Assembly (NCBI RefSeq): GCF_028476545.1
Contig: NW_026732269.1
Coordinates: forward strand, 124,001-188,000
Reading direction: 5' to 3'
DNA length: 64,000 nt
Source of the DNA: Physella acuta
Lineage: Eukaryota; Mollusca; Gastropoda; Physidae
Shown: positions 50,323 through 59,605 of the stretch, in pieces
Layout: every line of letters begins with the position of its first letter
Position numbering within the stretch: position 1 is the first letter of the stretch
Notes under the pieces: generated by a model
Seen by the model: the letters and a program-made list of their open reading frames with translations, nothing else
Told to the model about the DNA's origin: nothing
Databases searched by the model: none
Position numbers and translations under genes: made by a program

Positions 50323-50886
50323 TTACTTAAAACAACTCCTGTGAGTGTGTGTATGTGTGTGTGTGTGTGTGTGTGAATGTGCATCCCGTACAAAAGGACA
50401 GTCTGGATAATGGCGTCGATGTTCTTCTTCTAACACATCACCCATTCCCCATCCCCTCAACGTATTCAAACAGAAAATACACTTGACAAGGTCGTCAGGT
50501 CCAATGAAGATAAAACCATTTTTAGCCAAACTGGTAGGGTCCACAGGGTAAACGTCGGACCAACACCCTGAAAATGTTTGCAACCTTTCCTCCTCATCAT
50601 GGAACCTGATGTCACTGTCCCTGTCAGAAGCTGGGTTGGGTGGTGGTGGTGTCTCATCAAGGGGCTCAATAAAGGTTCCACCTATAGGTCGCTGTACAAA
50701 CACTCTCTCATAACCTAGATTCATCTCCCCTTGATTAGTCTCATGAAAGCTACTGATCATCTGTACAGGATACCATCTCACTTCCTCGGGTCCAATATCA
50801 AGACCCGTTTCCGTTTGATCCGACATTCCCGTGCTCTCACTGGAATCCCATCCACAGCACTGAAGACAAAAACATTCACCGGACAT
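50323..50886 (-). CDS. Single-BIR protein of the Polinton-type element (IAP-related)
   Basis: The frame codes 187 residues from the ATG at 50886. Residues of about 94-163 form a BIR domain: EERLQTFSGCW, then AKNGFIFIGPDDLVKCIFC and a zinc-ligand set C-x2-C-x16-H-x6-C ending HYPDCPFVRD. BIR domains of inhibitor-of-apoptosis proteins bind caspases or their antagonists. There is no RING or second BIR. The N-terminal half holds SSFHETNQGEMNLGYERVF and a Pro-rich spacer and is not recognised. The C-terminus runs into a TG microsatellite and ends in a His-Thr repeat. BIR proteins are also carried by baculoviruses and mollusc herpesviruses, so an apoptosis-blocking cargo role is plausible but inferred. 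It lies downstream of the polymerase gene on the same strand, with about 340 bases between. Confidence 0.82.
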   Translation of the reverse strand: MSGECFCLQCCGWDSSESTGMSDQTETGLDIGPEEVRWYPVQMISSFHETNQGEMNLGYERVFVQRPIGGTFIEPLDETPPPPNPASDRDSDIRFHDEEERLQTFSGCWSDVYPVDPTSLAKNGFIFIGPDDLVKCIFCLNTLRGWGMGDVLEEEHRRHYPDCPFVRDAHSHTHTHTHTHTHRSCFK

Positions 50887-51230
50887 GGTATAGGGTTCTT
50901 ATACGGCGGTGTTTATAGTATTCCCTGAATACCACGCCTGGATGGGCTATCGATCAATGCCGTAAAGAGCTGTTTCCAAGTCGGATCCAGTATTTTAAAT
51001 GGTTGATTTTGATTTCAGTCATGCCTCTTATACAGGATACCGAGTTACATAACTTTCAGGGACAAGTAACAAAACAATAACTCACATCGAAAAATTTAAA
51101 AAAAAGACCGTTTATATCATAAGTTTTTATTGAATAAAAACAACCCCATCAGCATACAGTCATGGTTCTGTCTTATTTACATATTTACATTAAAGTCTCG
51201 TTAAAGTCATGGTTGGTAAACTAAAAGGTC

Positions 51231-54200
51231 TTATATGTCTAGGGGAGATGTTGTCACATTGTCTGCATCTACTTGTCTTTTAATGTAAAAGTAAGAAAGT
51301 GAGTTTCTGTGTTGGGTGTAAGTATATATCCCAGTGTTGTATGCCCTGAACCCTGTGTTTGTCCCACCACTTGGTTCCTTTGTTGTGAGGACCTGCATGA
51401 AAGATTCTTTGCCTAATGTGTTGTGATTTTTAGATAATCCTTTGGTTGAAGTTTTATTATAGTCGCCAAAACAGTGGTACGTCTTACTACATAAAGATAC
51501 CATCCCATCCCCTTCATATTCTAATTTAAACAACCCCGGTGTTCTTTTTTCATAAATTTTCCTAGCCCTACACCCCAGACAATGACTATCTACCGTGCCT
51601 TTGCCGCTTATAAATTGTGGTCTATGTGAGTCACATACTTCTGAGGGGAACCATTTATCGTAAATGTCAAAAAACTCGTGTTCTAGTCCCGGTCTAACGT
51701 TTTTTAACAAGTCATCGGTACTTAAGGCTAAGTATAAACTGTCCGTGTCCATCTCACATAGCTGAAAGTCGGTTCTATCTATATATTTGTCTATAAAATC
51801 ATAATAAAATTCTAACATTCTAAGTTTGGCGTACTGATAAACGAAAAAGCCTATCTGAAGAGGGAGATCCCAAACTATCTTCTTTTTTAACGTTTCTACT
51901 TCGTAAACATCGTCGGTAAGTTTTGTCATTTTTTTAAATCGTGGATTATTAATACAATCCCCTATATCCCTAGCCCTACAGTAGGTCATGTCCGCATGTC
52001 GTGTTTTATCCGTCAAAGTTTTACCGTATGCCGCGTTTCCTAACAATTTCATTGTTTCACTAGTTATTGTGTATTTGTCGTCTATGTCCCCCTTTCTTCG
52101 CGCGTCTGAAACTGTATCCCCAAATGTCTTAAAACATGCAACCGGATTATATTCAACGACTTGATAAATTTTAGTGACTACCAACCCATGATTTAAATAC
52201 CACTTTAAAAGGGGGGTCGCTAATAAAATTTTCTCCCCTGTAAAGCTACCGATTAAAGTCCGTCTACCGCTAGTTAATAAGTTGTTATCGATCGCGTATT
52301 GTCTCATAAAAGGTCCGATGTCGTCGCGCGTAACGTCCGTATTTTTAAAAATTGGTGTCATCTCACTAAAATGTTCTCTTAAACTATCCGGTACTTTAAT
52401 GTCGCATTCTATCAGTCCAAAACACGAGTCGTCTAAAACAGAATCGATGATCTGTTTTTCAGTCAGGGGCCATTTCTTACCATAGGTCGGTGTCGGTGTC
52501 TTTTGCGATTTGTCAATAGAGTTTAAATAGTCTTTAATAGTTGGGTTCATTTTTTTCTGGTTCCCCCACTCACATTCCCACATTTCTACGACTTTAACGT
52601 CAACAGTCTCGGTAAGGTACTTCGTAATTTCGTTTGTCTTTTTAAATAACTCAGTCAAGGGTCTGTTACTAATGGGGTTTACTGTTCTGTCTTTAGTTAA
52701 AGGGCAGTCAGGGTGTCCATGAAAGAGGCAGCCATGGAACTGATAAACGGTTCGACTGTTCGCGTCCCACCCGTCTACTCTTATATGGCGAGATCCTAAG
52801 CTAACTTCACCCCCGTTAAACGCGGTTTTTAAAGTTACCCCCTGTGTTTTTGAAACCCACGATAACCACTGAAAGGCCTGTTCCCCATAATGATTCGTTT
52901 TACGCGGTCTAAACCCCTCCTCACTATTTCTAATAATCGGAAATCCCGTCGGCATTTTTTGCGTTAAAGACCATAAATAAAGCGATTTCGCGTCGTACCC
53001 CTTAATTGCCTGTACCACCTTTTTACTATTCCCCCTAATGAACGTTTCACCCTTTTCGTGATGTCTATGAAAAATAATGGAGGGGCCCCCTACGATATTA
53101 TTTCGGATTGTTTTATGTAACTCTGATTCGCGCTTGGAACACAAAGAAAAAGAAACGTTTTTGGGCAGTGTTTTGAATAAGTATTTTAAAGTTACCCCCG
53201 GGACAGAAATCGCGTCTTTAAAAATATCAACCCCTAAATTTTTGTAAAAATTAGTTTGCTGCTCGAGCGCTTCGATAAACGGTTTTACATCGATATTGTT
53301 ATACCAAATAAGATAATCTTTAAAAGTTTGCATCCCCTTCTCTACCCAAATTTGCCTACACGACGCGTACTCCTCATCTGAAATGTTACAATTTTTTAAT
53401 GATGAAAAAAAGGCCGAATGCGGAGGTAAAGACTTTTCATCTAAGACGGCTAAATTTTTTACATATTCATACGGAAAAAATCCCTTGGTCTCTTTAACAT
53501 TATACGCGGCGAGATATTTACTATAGCTAAACCCCGGTGCTAGATAATAAACTATATCTAAGAACTTTAATTTATTTGTTGATATACACATAAAATTATT
53601 ATTTCTTTTAACTACATATTTAAACGGTGTTTGTTTATCTTCTACGTCGTCTTCATCATCGTTACAACTAGATCTAGGTCCCTCCTCTAACCCCTCTTCT
53701 GTGTTTGAATAAGCTAAAAAGTACTGAATAAAATACGGTTTAACGAGATTTATATCATATTTTCCTGAATTAAACCCTATAACCGGCATTTGTCGCAAAT
53801 ATTCGTCTAATCTACCGCTAAGAAACCTATCAAACCCTTTGTCGTTCGACTTATTATCACTACCCCTAGCTTTAGGTGGAAATAACTTCCTGATTTGCTT
53901 AAAAACAGGCTCGAACTGTTTTTTCAAAATTCCATAAGCTGCCTCGGCGATTATGTGGAGTCTGTCAATAACTCTAGTCACTAATTCTTTAGGGTCACCA
54001 GTCGAAATAAAACAGATGGGTTCGACGAACCCATCTACGTTTGAGGCGACAGAGCAAGACAAAGGCACGTGTTTGGCAACGCTTTTTGTAACTCTACCTA
54101 ACGTGGGTAACTCGGTATGGTCGAAATAGCATTCGAAATCGAAAGTTGCTCGGAAGGGATAAACAAAGTTACTATTTACAACTACCCCATAGGACGCTAA

Positions 54201-55190
54201 AAACTCCCAGATTGTTTGGTGTGTCTGATAAACCCCTCCCTTATACCTATCTACTGGTTTCCCCCCATTACACCCTTTCACGTGTCTGTTCAATTGTTGA
54301 ATGGTGGGCCATAATTTGTTACACACAGAACACGCGAAAGAGTGACCCGCCCCACCAATATTATTAATGTACATAAACTGATTTTGAAAAACTAAAAGAT
54401 ACATGGTCTCCCTAAACCTATCATTACTTCTAAGTTTCGGACAAAGGATCTGGTTTTCGTCAAATTCAAAAATCTCAATATTTACACTAAAACAGGACTC
54501 TAAGAGGGGAATTTCGACCAAACTAACCCCGCTAAAATTATCCAAGGTCCCGAGACCTTGGTGCGCTTGCCACTGTTTCGCGAGATTTAATGTTGGCTTT
54601 CTAAGATTTATTATGGGTGCTCCTAAATGTCTGGCTAAACATCTAAAAAAGGAAAAATTGTCTGTGTAGGGTTTGGAATTTGAATCCTTTTGTAACATGT
54701 TAATGGCGTGATTATGTTTAATAAAGTCAGGGATGTCTGTGAGAAGGGGTGTGGGTGAAGGTTTGTCTGTGGTCGTGTGTAAGTCTACTGCATCTCCCCT
54801 AAGTTCGTTTACAGGAAAAATAGTGGTGTGTGAATTAAGGTTACTGTCATTGTTAGTCTTTACGCGTTTGTTGTTTGATATGTCGTCATACGTCGTATGT
54901 CGTTTTAAGGGGCTAGTGTTGGTCGCGGTACGAACTGTTTGGCTCGCTGATGGGAGTTGGACAGTATGTGTGTCGATCACCAATGCGGGTTGGTGTTTTT
55001 GTGTATCGATCGATAATGTAGGTTGGTGTTTTTGTGTGTTGGTTGCTGATGGGGTGTCGGTCGGTAAGGTTTGGTTGCTGTGTGCTTTCTTATAATGATT
55101 CGTCAAATTGTCAAGTCGTGTAAATACTTTCCCGCATGTTGTACAGGAATGTCTTTGTCGGCCGTGAACAGAGTCGTGATGTCGTGTCAA
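51231..55190 (-). CDS. PolB: Protein-primed-type DNA polymerase B of the Polinton-type element
   Basis: The frame is open for 1,319 codons. The N-terminus has C2H2 finger sequence (CTTCGKVFTRLDNLTNHYKK). Near residue 180 the block NFSFFRCLARHLGAP, and later FSCxVCNKLWP-type text with a further zinc finger near residue 290, match the N-terminal module often fused to metazoan Polinton-like polymerases. Exonuclease motifs are FDFECYFD (about 350), GFNSGKYDIN (about 470) and YNNIDVKPF (about 633). Polymerase motifs are YDAKSLYL (about 733), LLGNAAYGKTL (about 1050) and the catalytic MDTDSLYLAL (about 1148). It would replicate the element with a protein primer bound at its ends. A polymerase of a related linear plasmid is less likely given the flanking repeats and target duplication. 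Confidence 0.92.
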   Translation of the reverse strand: MTRHHDSVHGRQRHSCTTCGKVFTRLDNLTNHYKKAHSNQTLPTDTPSATNTQKHQPTLSIDTQKHQPALVIDTHTVQLPSASQTVRTATNTSPLKRHTTYDDISNNKRVKTNNDSNLNSHTTIFPVNELRGDAVDLHTTTDKPSPTPLLTDIPDFIKHNHAINMLQKDSNSKPYTDNFSFFRCLARHLGAPIINLRKPTLNLAKQWQAHQGLGTLDNFSGVSLVEIPLLESCFSVNIEIFEFDENQILCPKLRSNDRFRETMYLLVFQNQFMYINNIGGAGHSFACSVCNKLWPTIQQLNRHVKGCNGGKPVDRYKGGVYQTHQTIWEFLASYGVVVNSNFVYPFRATFDFECYFDHTELPTLGRVTKSVAKHVPLSCSVASNVDGFVEPICFISTGDPKELVTRVIDRLHIIAEAAYGILKKQFEPVFKQIRKLFPPKARGSDNKSNDKGFDRFLSGRLDEYLRQMPVIGFNSGKYDINLVKPYFIQYFLAYSNTEEGLEEGPRSSCNDDEDDVEDKQTPFKYVVKRNNNFMCISTNKLKFLDIVYYLAPGFSYSKYLAAYNVKETKGFFPYEYVKNLAVLDEKSLPPHSAFFSSLKNCNISDEEYASCRQIWVEKGMQTFKDYLIWYNNIDVKPFIEALEQQTNFYKNLGVDIFKDAISVPGVTLKYLFKTLPKNVSFSLCSKRESELHKTIRNNIVGGPSIIFHRHHEKGETFIRGNSKKVVQAIKGYDAKSLYLWSLTQKMPTGFPIIRNSEEGFRPRKTNHYGEQAFQWLSWVSKTQGVTLKTAFNGGEVSLGSRHIRVDGWDANSRTVYQFHGCLFHGHPDCPLTKDRTVNPISNRPLTELFKKTNEITKYLTETVDVKVVEMWECEWGNQKKMNPTIKDYLNSIDKSQKTPTPTYGKKWPLTEKQIIDSVLDDSCFGLIECDIKVPDSLREHFSEMTPIFKNTDVTRDDIGPFMRQYAIDNNLLTSGRRTLIGSFTGEKILLATPLLKWYLNHGLVVTKIYQVVEYNPVACFKTFGDTVSDARRKGDIDDKYTITSETMKLLGNAAYGKTLTDKTRHADMTYCRARDIGDCINNPRFKKMTKLTDDVYEVETLKKKIVWDLPLQIGFFVYQYAKLRMLEFYYDFIDKYIDRTDFQLCEMDTDSLYLALSTDDLLKNVRPGLEHEFFDIYDKWFPSEVCDSHRPQFISGKGTVDSHCLGCRARKIYEKRTPGLFKLEYEGDGMVSLCSKTYHCFGDYNKTSTKGLSKNHNTLGKESFMQVLTTKEPSGGTNTGFRAYNTGIYTYTQHRNSLSYFYIKRQVDADNVTTSPLDI

Positions 55191-55609
55191 ATTTTTTTAA
55201 GGCCGAATACTCGGTCACAGATCTCACACTTGTGTCGGGTCATGGTTGGTTGGGTGGTAGGCTGGGCGGTTTCCATTATTGACGAAGTGTCTACTGTGTG
55301 GATCAGTTGGATACTTGGGTAGGTCGCTGGTTGTAGAATAAAAATAAATACATAAAATAAAAATCATAAAATAAAATACATACTTAAAACAAAACAAAAC
55401 AAAATTAAAAAATGAAACGTACCTATGGGTTTGAACGTCTAAGCTTAACGTGTAGTTAACTGTATGTGGAGATCCGAAGTGGTGTAGTTGGATGTCGTTG
55501 GATCCTTTGGTTCAGTGGATGCTTAGGGATGGGTAGGTAGCTCAATAGGGTCAGTGGATGGTTACTCTATCTTGTAGGGTCGGTTGTACACTAAAAAGGA
55601 ATACAGTTG

Positions 55610-55895
55610 CCTAATTATTTAGATACATAATTATTTAAAGGGTATTTTAATGGTGTTAGTTCCCTTAAAATAAACGTACTATTCACCTTACCTCGGTGTA
55701 CGATTCAAAAGTAAAGTAATTAATTAAAAGGTATTTGAATGGGGGTTAGTTCCCTTAAAACAATACGTACTATTAACCTTACCTCGGTGTACGATACAAA
55801 ATTAAATACATGTGCGTACTTATTTAATAAGATTTGATTTTAATAGGGTTAGCGCCCATAAAACAAAAGTAATATTAACCTTACCTTTAATAGAA
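55610..55895 (-). promoter_or_regulatory. Leader-side triplicate with splice-donor-like sites upstream of PolB
   Basis: Three units about 95-100 bp apart each contain, on the minus strand, a GAG|GTAAGG or AAG|GTAAGG site followed by GTTAATA (near 55686, 55778 and 55880), plus the text AGTTCCCTTAAAA on the plus strand. This lies just upstream of the polymerase frame, so a spliced leader is plausible. The rest of 55200-56095 holds no recognisable gene. Confidence 0.4.
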
Positions 55896-56095
55896 TAAAC
55901 ACGCACAAAAGATGTGGTCCGTGTAGGGTTAGGTAGATGTGATGCTTGATAAAGCTGGCGTGGGTTTAGTCTCAGGAGTCAACAGAGGTCTCATCCAGGA
56001 TAAGTCGCTGTGACGCTTGATTTGAAGTCCGAAGTCGAAGTGTTTAGAACACAATTTTCGCGGTCATTTATACGGTTGCTCAACCTAATTACACC

Positions 56096-56962
56096 ACCAG
56101 CTGTCGCACAACAGGTGTTGCATAATGACCTACGTACTTCGCGGAGCTAACAAAGCGATCGGTAAAATCGATTAACGTGGTAACAGGTGTTCCCACACTT
56201 AACGCTAGCTTCGCGGAGAGGCACTTAATGTACGTCGTTAATTACCATAACCCGTCAACCGAGCGGGGGAAACTCGGTGAAGCATAACAAAAATTTAATT
56301 AGGTGTGATGGCCCCGTGGGTGCGATCAATACATTCCCATTAAAAAAACGCACAGCCCTGAAAACTTCGCGGGCGGTCGATACGTAACAGGTGTTACATG
56401 TCTGGTTAATGGATGTTATTCACAAAGTACAACTAGCACACCCCTACCCTCAAACCCATCATTACTCACCCCTCCCCTCAACCACCCCTCTCCGTTTACT
56501 ATTAAACATACATACAAAGAAATCAAATAAACAAACCCCTTGCTGCGCCACCACCACCACCCCCAGGTCACCACTACTCCCCCTCTCCCCCACTCTTCTC
56601 CACCCCCCACCCCCACTGCTCCACCACCCTCTACCAGGTGGTGGAGAATTTTACTATATGTCTTTGTACATCCACCCCCACCCCACCCCCAGGTCACCAC
56701 CACCACCACTCCCCCTCTCCCCCACCACCCCACTCTTCTCCACCCCCCACCCCCATCACCACTCCCCCTCTCCCCTCCCCCTCTCCCTCCCTCCCCCTCC
56801 GTCTGCCCCAGGCTGGGAGTATTTTACTATATGTCTTTGCGCCACCCTAGGGAGTATTTTGCTATATGTCTTTGCGCCACCGGCTCCTTCACCCTGCGAG
56901 TATTTTGCTATATAACCTTTGCGCCACCCAAATAATAATCAAAAGTGACCTAATATACTACT
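56096..56962 (-). repeat. Right terminal inverted repeat, about 0.87 kb
   Basis: This is the inverted partner of 48295-49232. It is about 70 bp shorter because it holds two fewer of the 35-bp units; otherwise the two arms differ at only a handful of positions I could find. Confidence 0.88.
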
Positions 56963-56968
56963 GTTGTA
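56963..56968 (+). repeat. Right 6-bp target site duplication of the Polinton-type element
   Basis: GTTGTA follows the right inverted repeat and matches the left copy exactly. Confidence 0.85.
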
Positions 56969-57185
56969 TGGATGTTATTACAGTTAACTCATAAAACAGT
57001 ATTAAAAAAGTGTGTTTTATAAATTATACCATTACAAATAATTTTTAAAGCAGTATAGAAAAACGTGTTTTATGAATATTGTTTCACTTAATTAACTCCA
57101 GGCGTTTACAAGAAAGCGTGTTCATGAATATCGTTACATTTCGTGCTTAAAACAGCTCAAAGTGTTTTCTAAACATTGTTTACAT
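56969..57185 (+). repeat. ~55-bp minisatellite upstream of an exon, right part
   Basis: Units contain GTGTTTTATAAATTATA and TTCTTAAAGCAG-like text. The array ends next to the acceptor-like CTAACACTTGAG before the exon at 57206. The left part, across the inserted elements, is at 47450-48294. Confidence 0.6.
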
Positions 57186-57205
57186 CTAACACTTGAGCCG
57201 GCACC

Positions 57206-57403
57206 ATGGGCCTGGAATACATAAACGGAAGTCAACTGTGCTCGACCTTGTACAACATCTCCACCTCCTCACGCAAAGAGTACGGGATCAAACCCCAGAT
57301 AGAAATGTACGAGGCTCTTCTGATTATAGGCGTGACTGGTGTACTAGCCTTCATGCTGGCCTGGCTCTTCTCACTGTCCAGGAAATACATCTACAAGGAC
57401 GAG
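57206..57403 (+). CDS. First coding exon of a small single-pass membrane protein
   Basis: The ATG sits in a strong context (GCACCATGG). The frame reads MGLEYINGSQLCSTLYNIS, then IKPQIEMYEALLIIGVTGV and a membrane segment (about residues 38-58), then a basic SRKYIYKDE. The two sequons (NGS, NIS) lie before the membrane segment, suggesting an outside N-terminus. The donor is GACGAG|GTAATT, phase 0. I do not recognise the family; small channel subunits of the KCNE kind have a similar shape but there is no motif to claim this. The next exon is not found before the window ends. Arrays repeat the donor on the 3' side and an acceptor-like motif on the 5' side. The Polinton-type element ends about 240 bp upstream. 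Confidence 0.55.
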
Positions 57404-57672
57404 GTAATTATATGTCTTAAGCTAGAGGTCAAGGGCGAGGTAAATATATTATTAAACTAGAGGTCAAGGGCGAGGTAAATATGTCTTAAACTAGAGGTAA
57501 AGGCGAGATAAATATATCTTTAGTTAGAAGTCAAGGGCGTGGTAAATATGCCTTAAACCAGAGGTCAAGGGCGAGGTAAATATGCCTTAAACCAGAGGTC
57601 AAGGGCGAGGTAAATATGTCTTAAACTAGATGCCAAGGACGAGGTAAATATATCTTAAGCTAGAGGTCAGGG
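57391..57672 (+). repeat. ~36-bp minisatellite built from an exon 3' end and its donor
   Basis: About eight units of CAAGGGCGAG|GTAAATATG followed by TCTTAAACTAGAGGT. The first is the end of the exon 57206-57403 (CAAGGACGAG|GTAATTATATG). Confidence 0.8.
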
Positions 57673-58429
57673 CCGACCGCTCCCGACAGAGCTCTAGGGC
57701 GTGGGGATTCCCGATGTAATATTCTAAGAATGTTTGTAAAGAAAATAACAGATCAATTATACATTTCTTTTTATACAATTTTTATTAAAAAAAATAATCT
57801 CATTTACGCTTTAGGCTTCAAATTTGTTCGTACATTCAGGAGTTGATTCTATTGATCAGCTTCCGGTTAATGATGAATTTGACAACTTTCGGTTTTTAGA
57901 CTTCCGCCCTCGAGAACGTCATGTGTGGTAAAACGATAACCTTCACTAAAGACTAGACGGAATGATCTGTTTTAAACGTGACAGTATAGAATAATTGCCT
58001 TCTGTCAGCCAGAAGTGTTAGTGTTTATAATATTTTACACATAATTCATTTCAATGAAATTTTCAATTAATCGAAAATTTGTATTCGTTGAAACTGGTTG
58101 AGACATATTTAAAGAGAAATATTAATGTCACGACCACAAAGACACTGGGTTACTCTATTCCAATATCAATTACATTTTTTTTTACTTTAAAAATATATGT
58201 AAGAAAGTTGTTTTTTTTCAAGATTTTATTTTTTTTGTGTTGCATCAAAGCAGGAAATCAAAGATTTGCTGAATAAACATAAAATTATTTACATGCGCAT
58301 TTTATATTGAAAAAAGTTTCTAAACTTGGTAAAAAATATATGATAATGAGATCTCAATTTAATGAAATAGTATTTTACTGTAAACAAAATCGAATCTTCT
58401 AATAGTTAGCCTTTTTACTTACTCGTATA
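57673..58429. other. Stretch after the membrane-protein exon without a recognised next exon
   Basis: AT-rich sequence; the second exon of the gene is not recognised here. A GC-richer patch lies at 57660-57710. Confidence 0.4.
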
Positions 58430-59090
58430 TACGAAGTATAGAGAAAGTATTGTAATCGTGCAAAAAAAAAATAGAGGTTTTTGCAAATCTCGACGTTATA
58501 CACCCCCTGAGTCAGAAAAACATAATTTTACAATCATGTCCGTATGTCTGTGTGTGTGTATATATGTGTTTATGCATGTATGTATGTGTGTCTGTAAACA
58601 CGATAACTTGAGTACTGTTAGAGCTAGGTTGATGAAATTTTATATATAAGTATTATACCAAATTAGTAGATCCGTGTAAACTTTTCAGCGATTTCCGATA
58701 AACGGTAGTGGAACTTTTTCTACTTTCAATTTTTCAAAAGCCTATAACTTTAGTACTATAGCAGATAGATAAATGAAATTTCACACATACGTAAAATGTC
58801 TAATTCTCTGCATTCTTTCAAATTTTGAGTAATTTCCGTTGACCGGAAGTAGTAATTTACGCTATTTCCGAGTTCTCAAAAAACGCAACCTAATTTATAA
58901 AGTACTAATAATAATAATATCCCGCACTATTATGTACATTTTACTTGGCGTTCACTTGTCCAATTGTTTTTTCTACGACATTCTATTCTATTTTAAAAAG
59001 TTTAAGTAATTAAAAATGGATTTAAAATATTGTCCATTTCCCGAGTTGCCATCCCCGGGAGTGTTATATAAGAATATTCGAGAAAGTTTA
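58430..59090 (+). repeat. Dispersed GTAATCGTGC repeat family, long copy
   Basis: It opens with a hairpin around CGTATATACGAAGTATAGAG, then AAGTATTGTAATCGTGCAAA, a GT-rich stretch and two diverged internal units of about 125 bp that share AACTTGAGTACTGTTA, ATGAAATTT and ATTTCCGATAACCGGAAGT-like text. It matches 62865-63530 over its whole length, at roughly 85 per cent by eye. No coding capacity or clear target duplication is seen. Confidence 0.7.
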
Positions 59091-59503
59091 TTTTTTTTTC
59101 ATGATGCGGCTATTTCATCTCCCAAACATCTAATCGAAAACAATCAATTACAATTTAAAAAATAGAAGAAGTAAAATTTATTTACTTAAGTAGCTTAATT
59201 AGCTAGACAAACGATACCGCTTTTTAATTATCCACCGCGCTGATGAATATGTTTGTCGCCAGGTGGTTCTTTTGTATTTTTCACAACCTACATCAAGCAA
59301 TTTGGTGGTGTGTGTTGTCAGAACGTTGCTGAGGGGGGGGGGGACGTCTGGGTAGGAGCGATTGCACCCTCACTGAGCGCCATAATAACAGTGGTTTTAA
59401 ATAAAGTTGCAACCATTTAGGGACATCGTGGTCGTGTCGCTTTTAAACACTATACAACACATTTTTTTTGTTTTAAAAAACATGGAATAGACATTCGCTT
59501 GTT

Positions 59504-59505
<2 letters not shown>

Positions 59506-59591
<86 letters not shown>
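59506..59591. repeat. TA microsatellite
   Basis: About 42 TA units just left of the nested hAT/TTAGGG-core elements. Confidence 0.95.
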
Positions 59592-59593
<2 letters not shown>

Positions 59594-59605
59594 TTTGCGC
59601 TTGTG

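Larger units (their letters stand above)
48295..56962 (-). mobile_element. Polinton-type element with PolB and a BIR protein, looks whole or nearly so
   Basis: The element is 8,668 bp. Its ends read AGTAGTATATTAGGTCAC inwards on both sides and it is flanked by the 6-bp direct repeat GTTGTA (48289-48294 and 56963-56968). An AG-starting inverted repeat and a 6-bp target duplication are the hallmarks of Polintons/Mavericks. It carries a protein-primed-type DNA polymerase B and a BIR protein, both on the minus strand, an array of palindromic repeats on the left and a repeat-bearing leader on the right. No integrase, capsid, packaging ATPase or protease is visible, so it is either a reduced lineage or a member mobilised by relatives. 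The near-identity of the long inverted repeats and the perfect target duplication suggest a young insertion. At most about one break is apparent. Confidence 0.85.
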
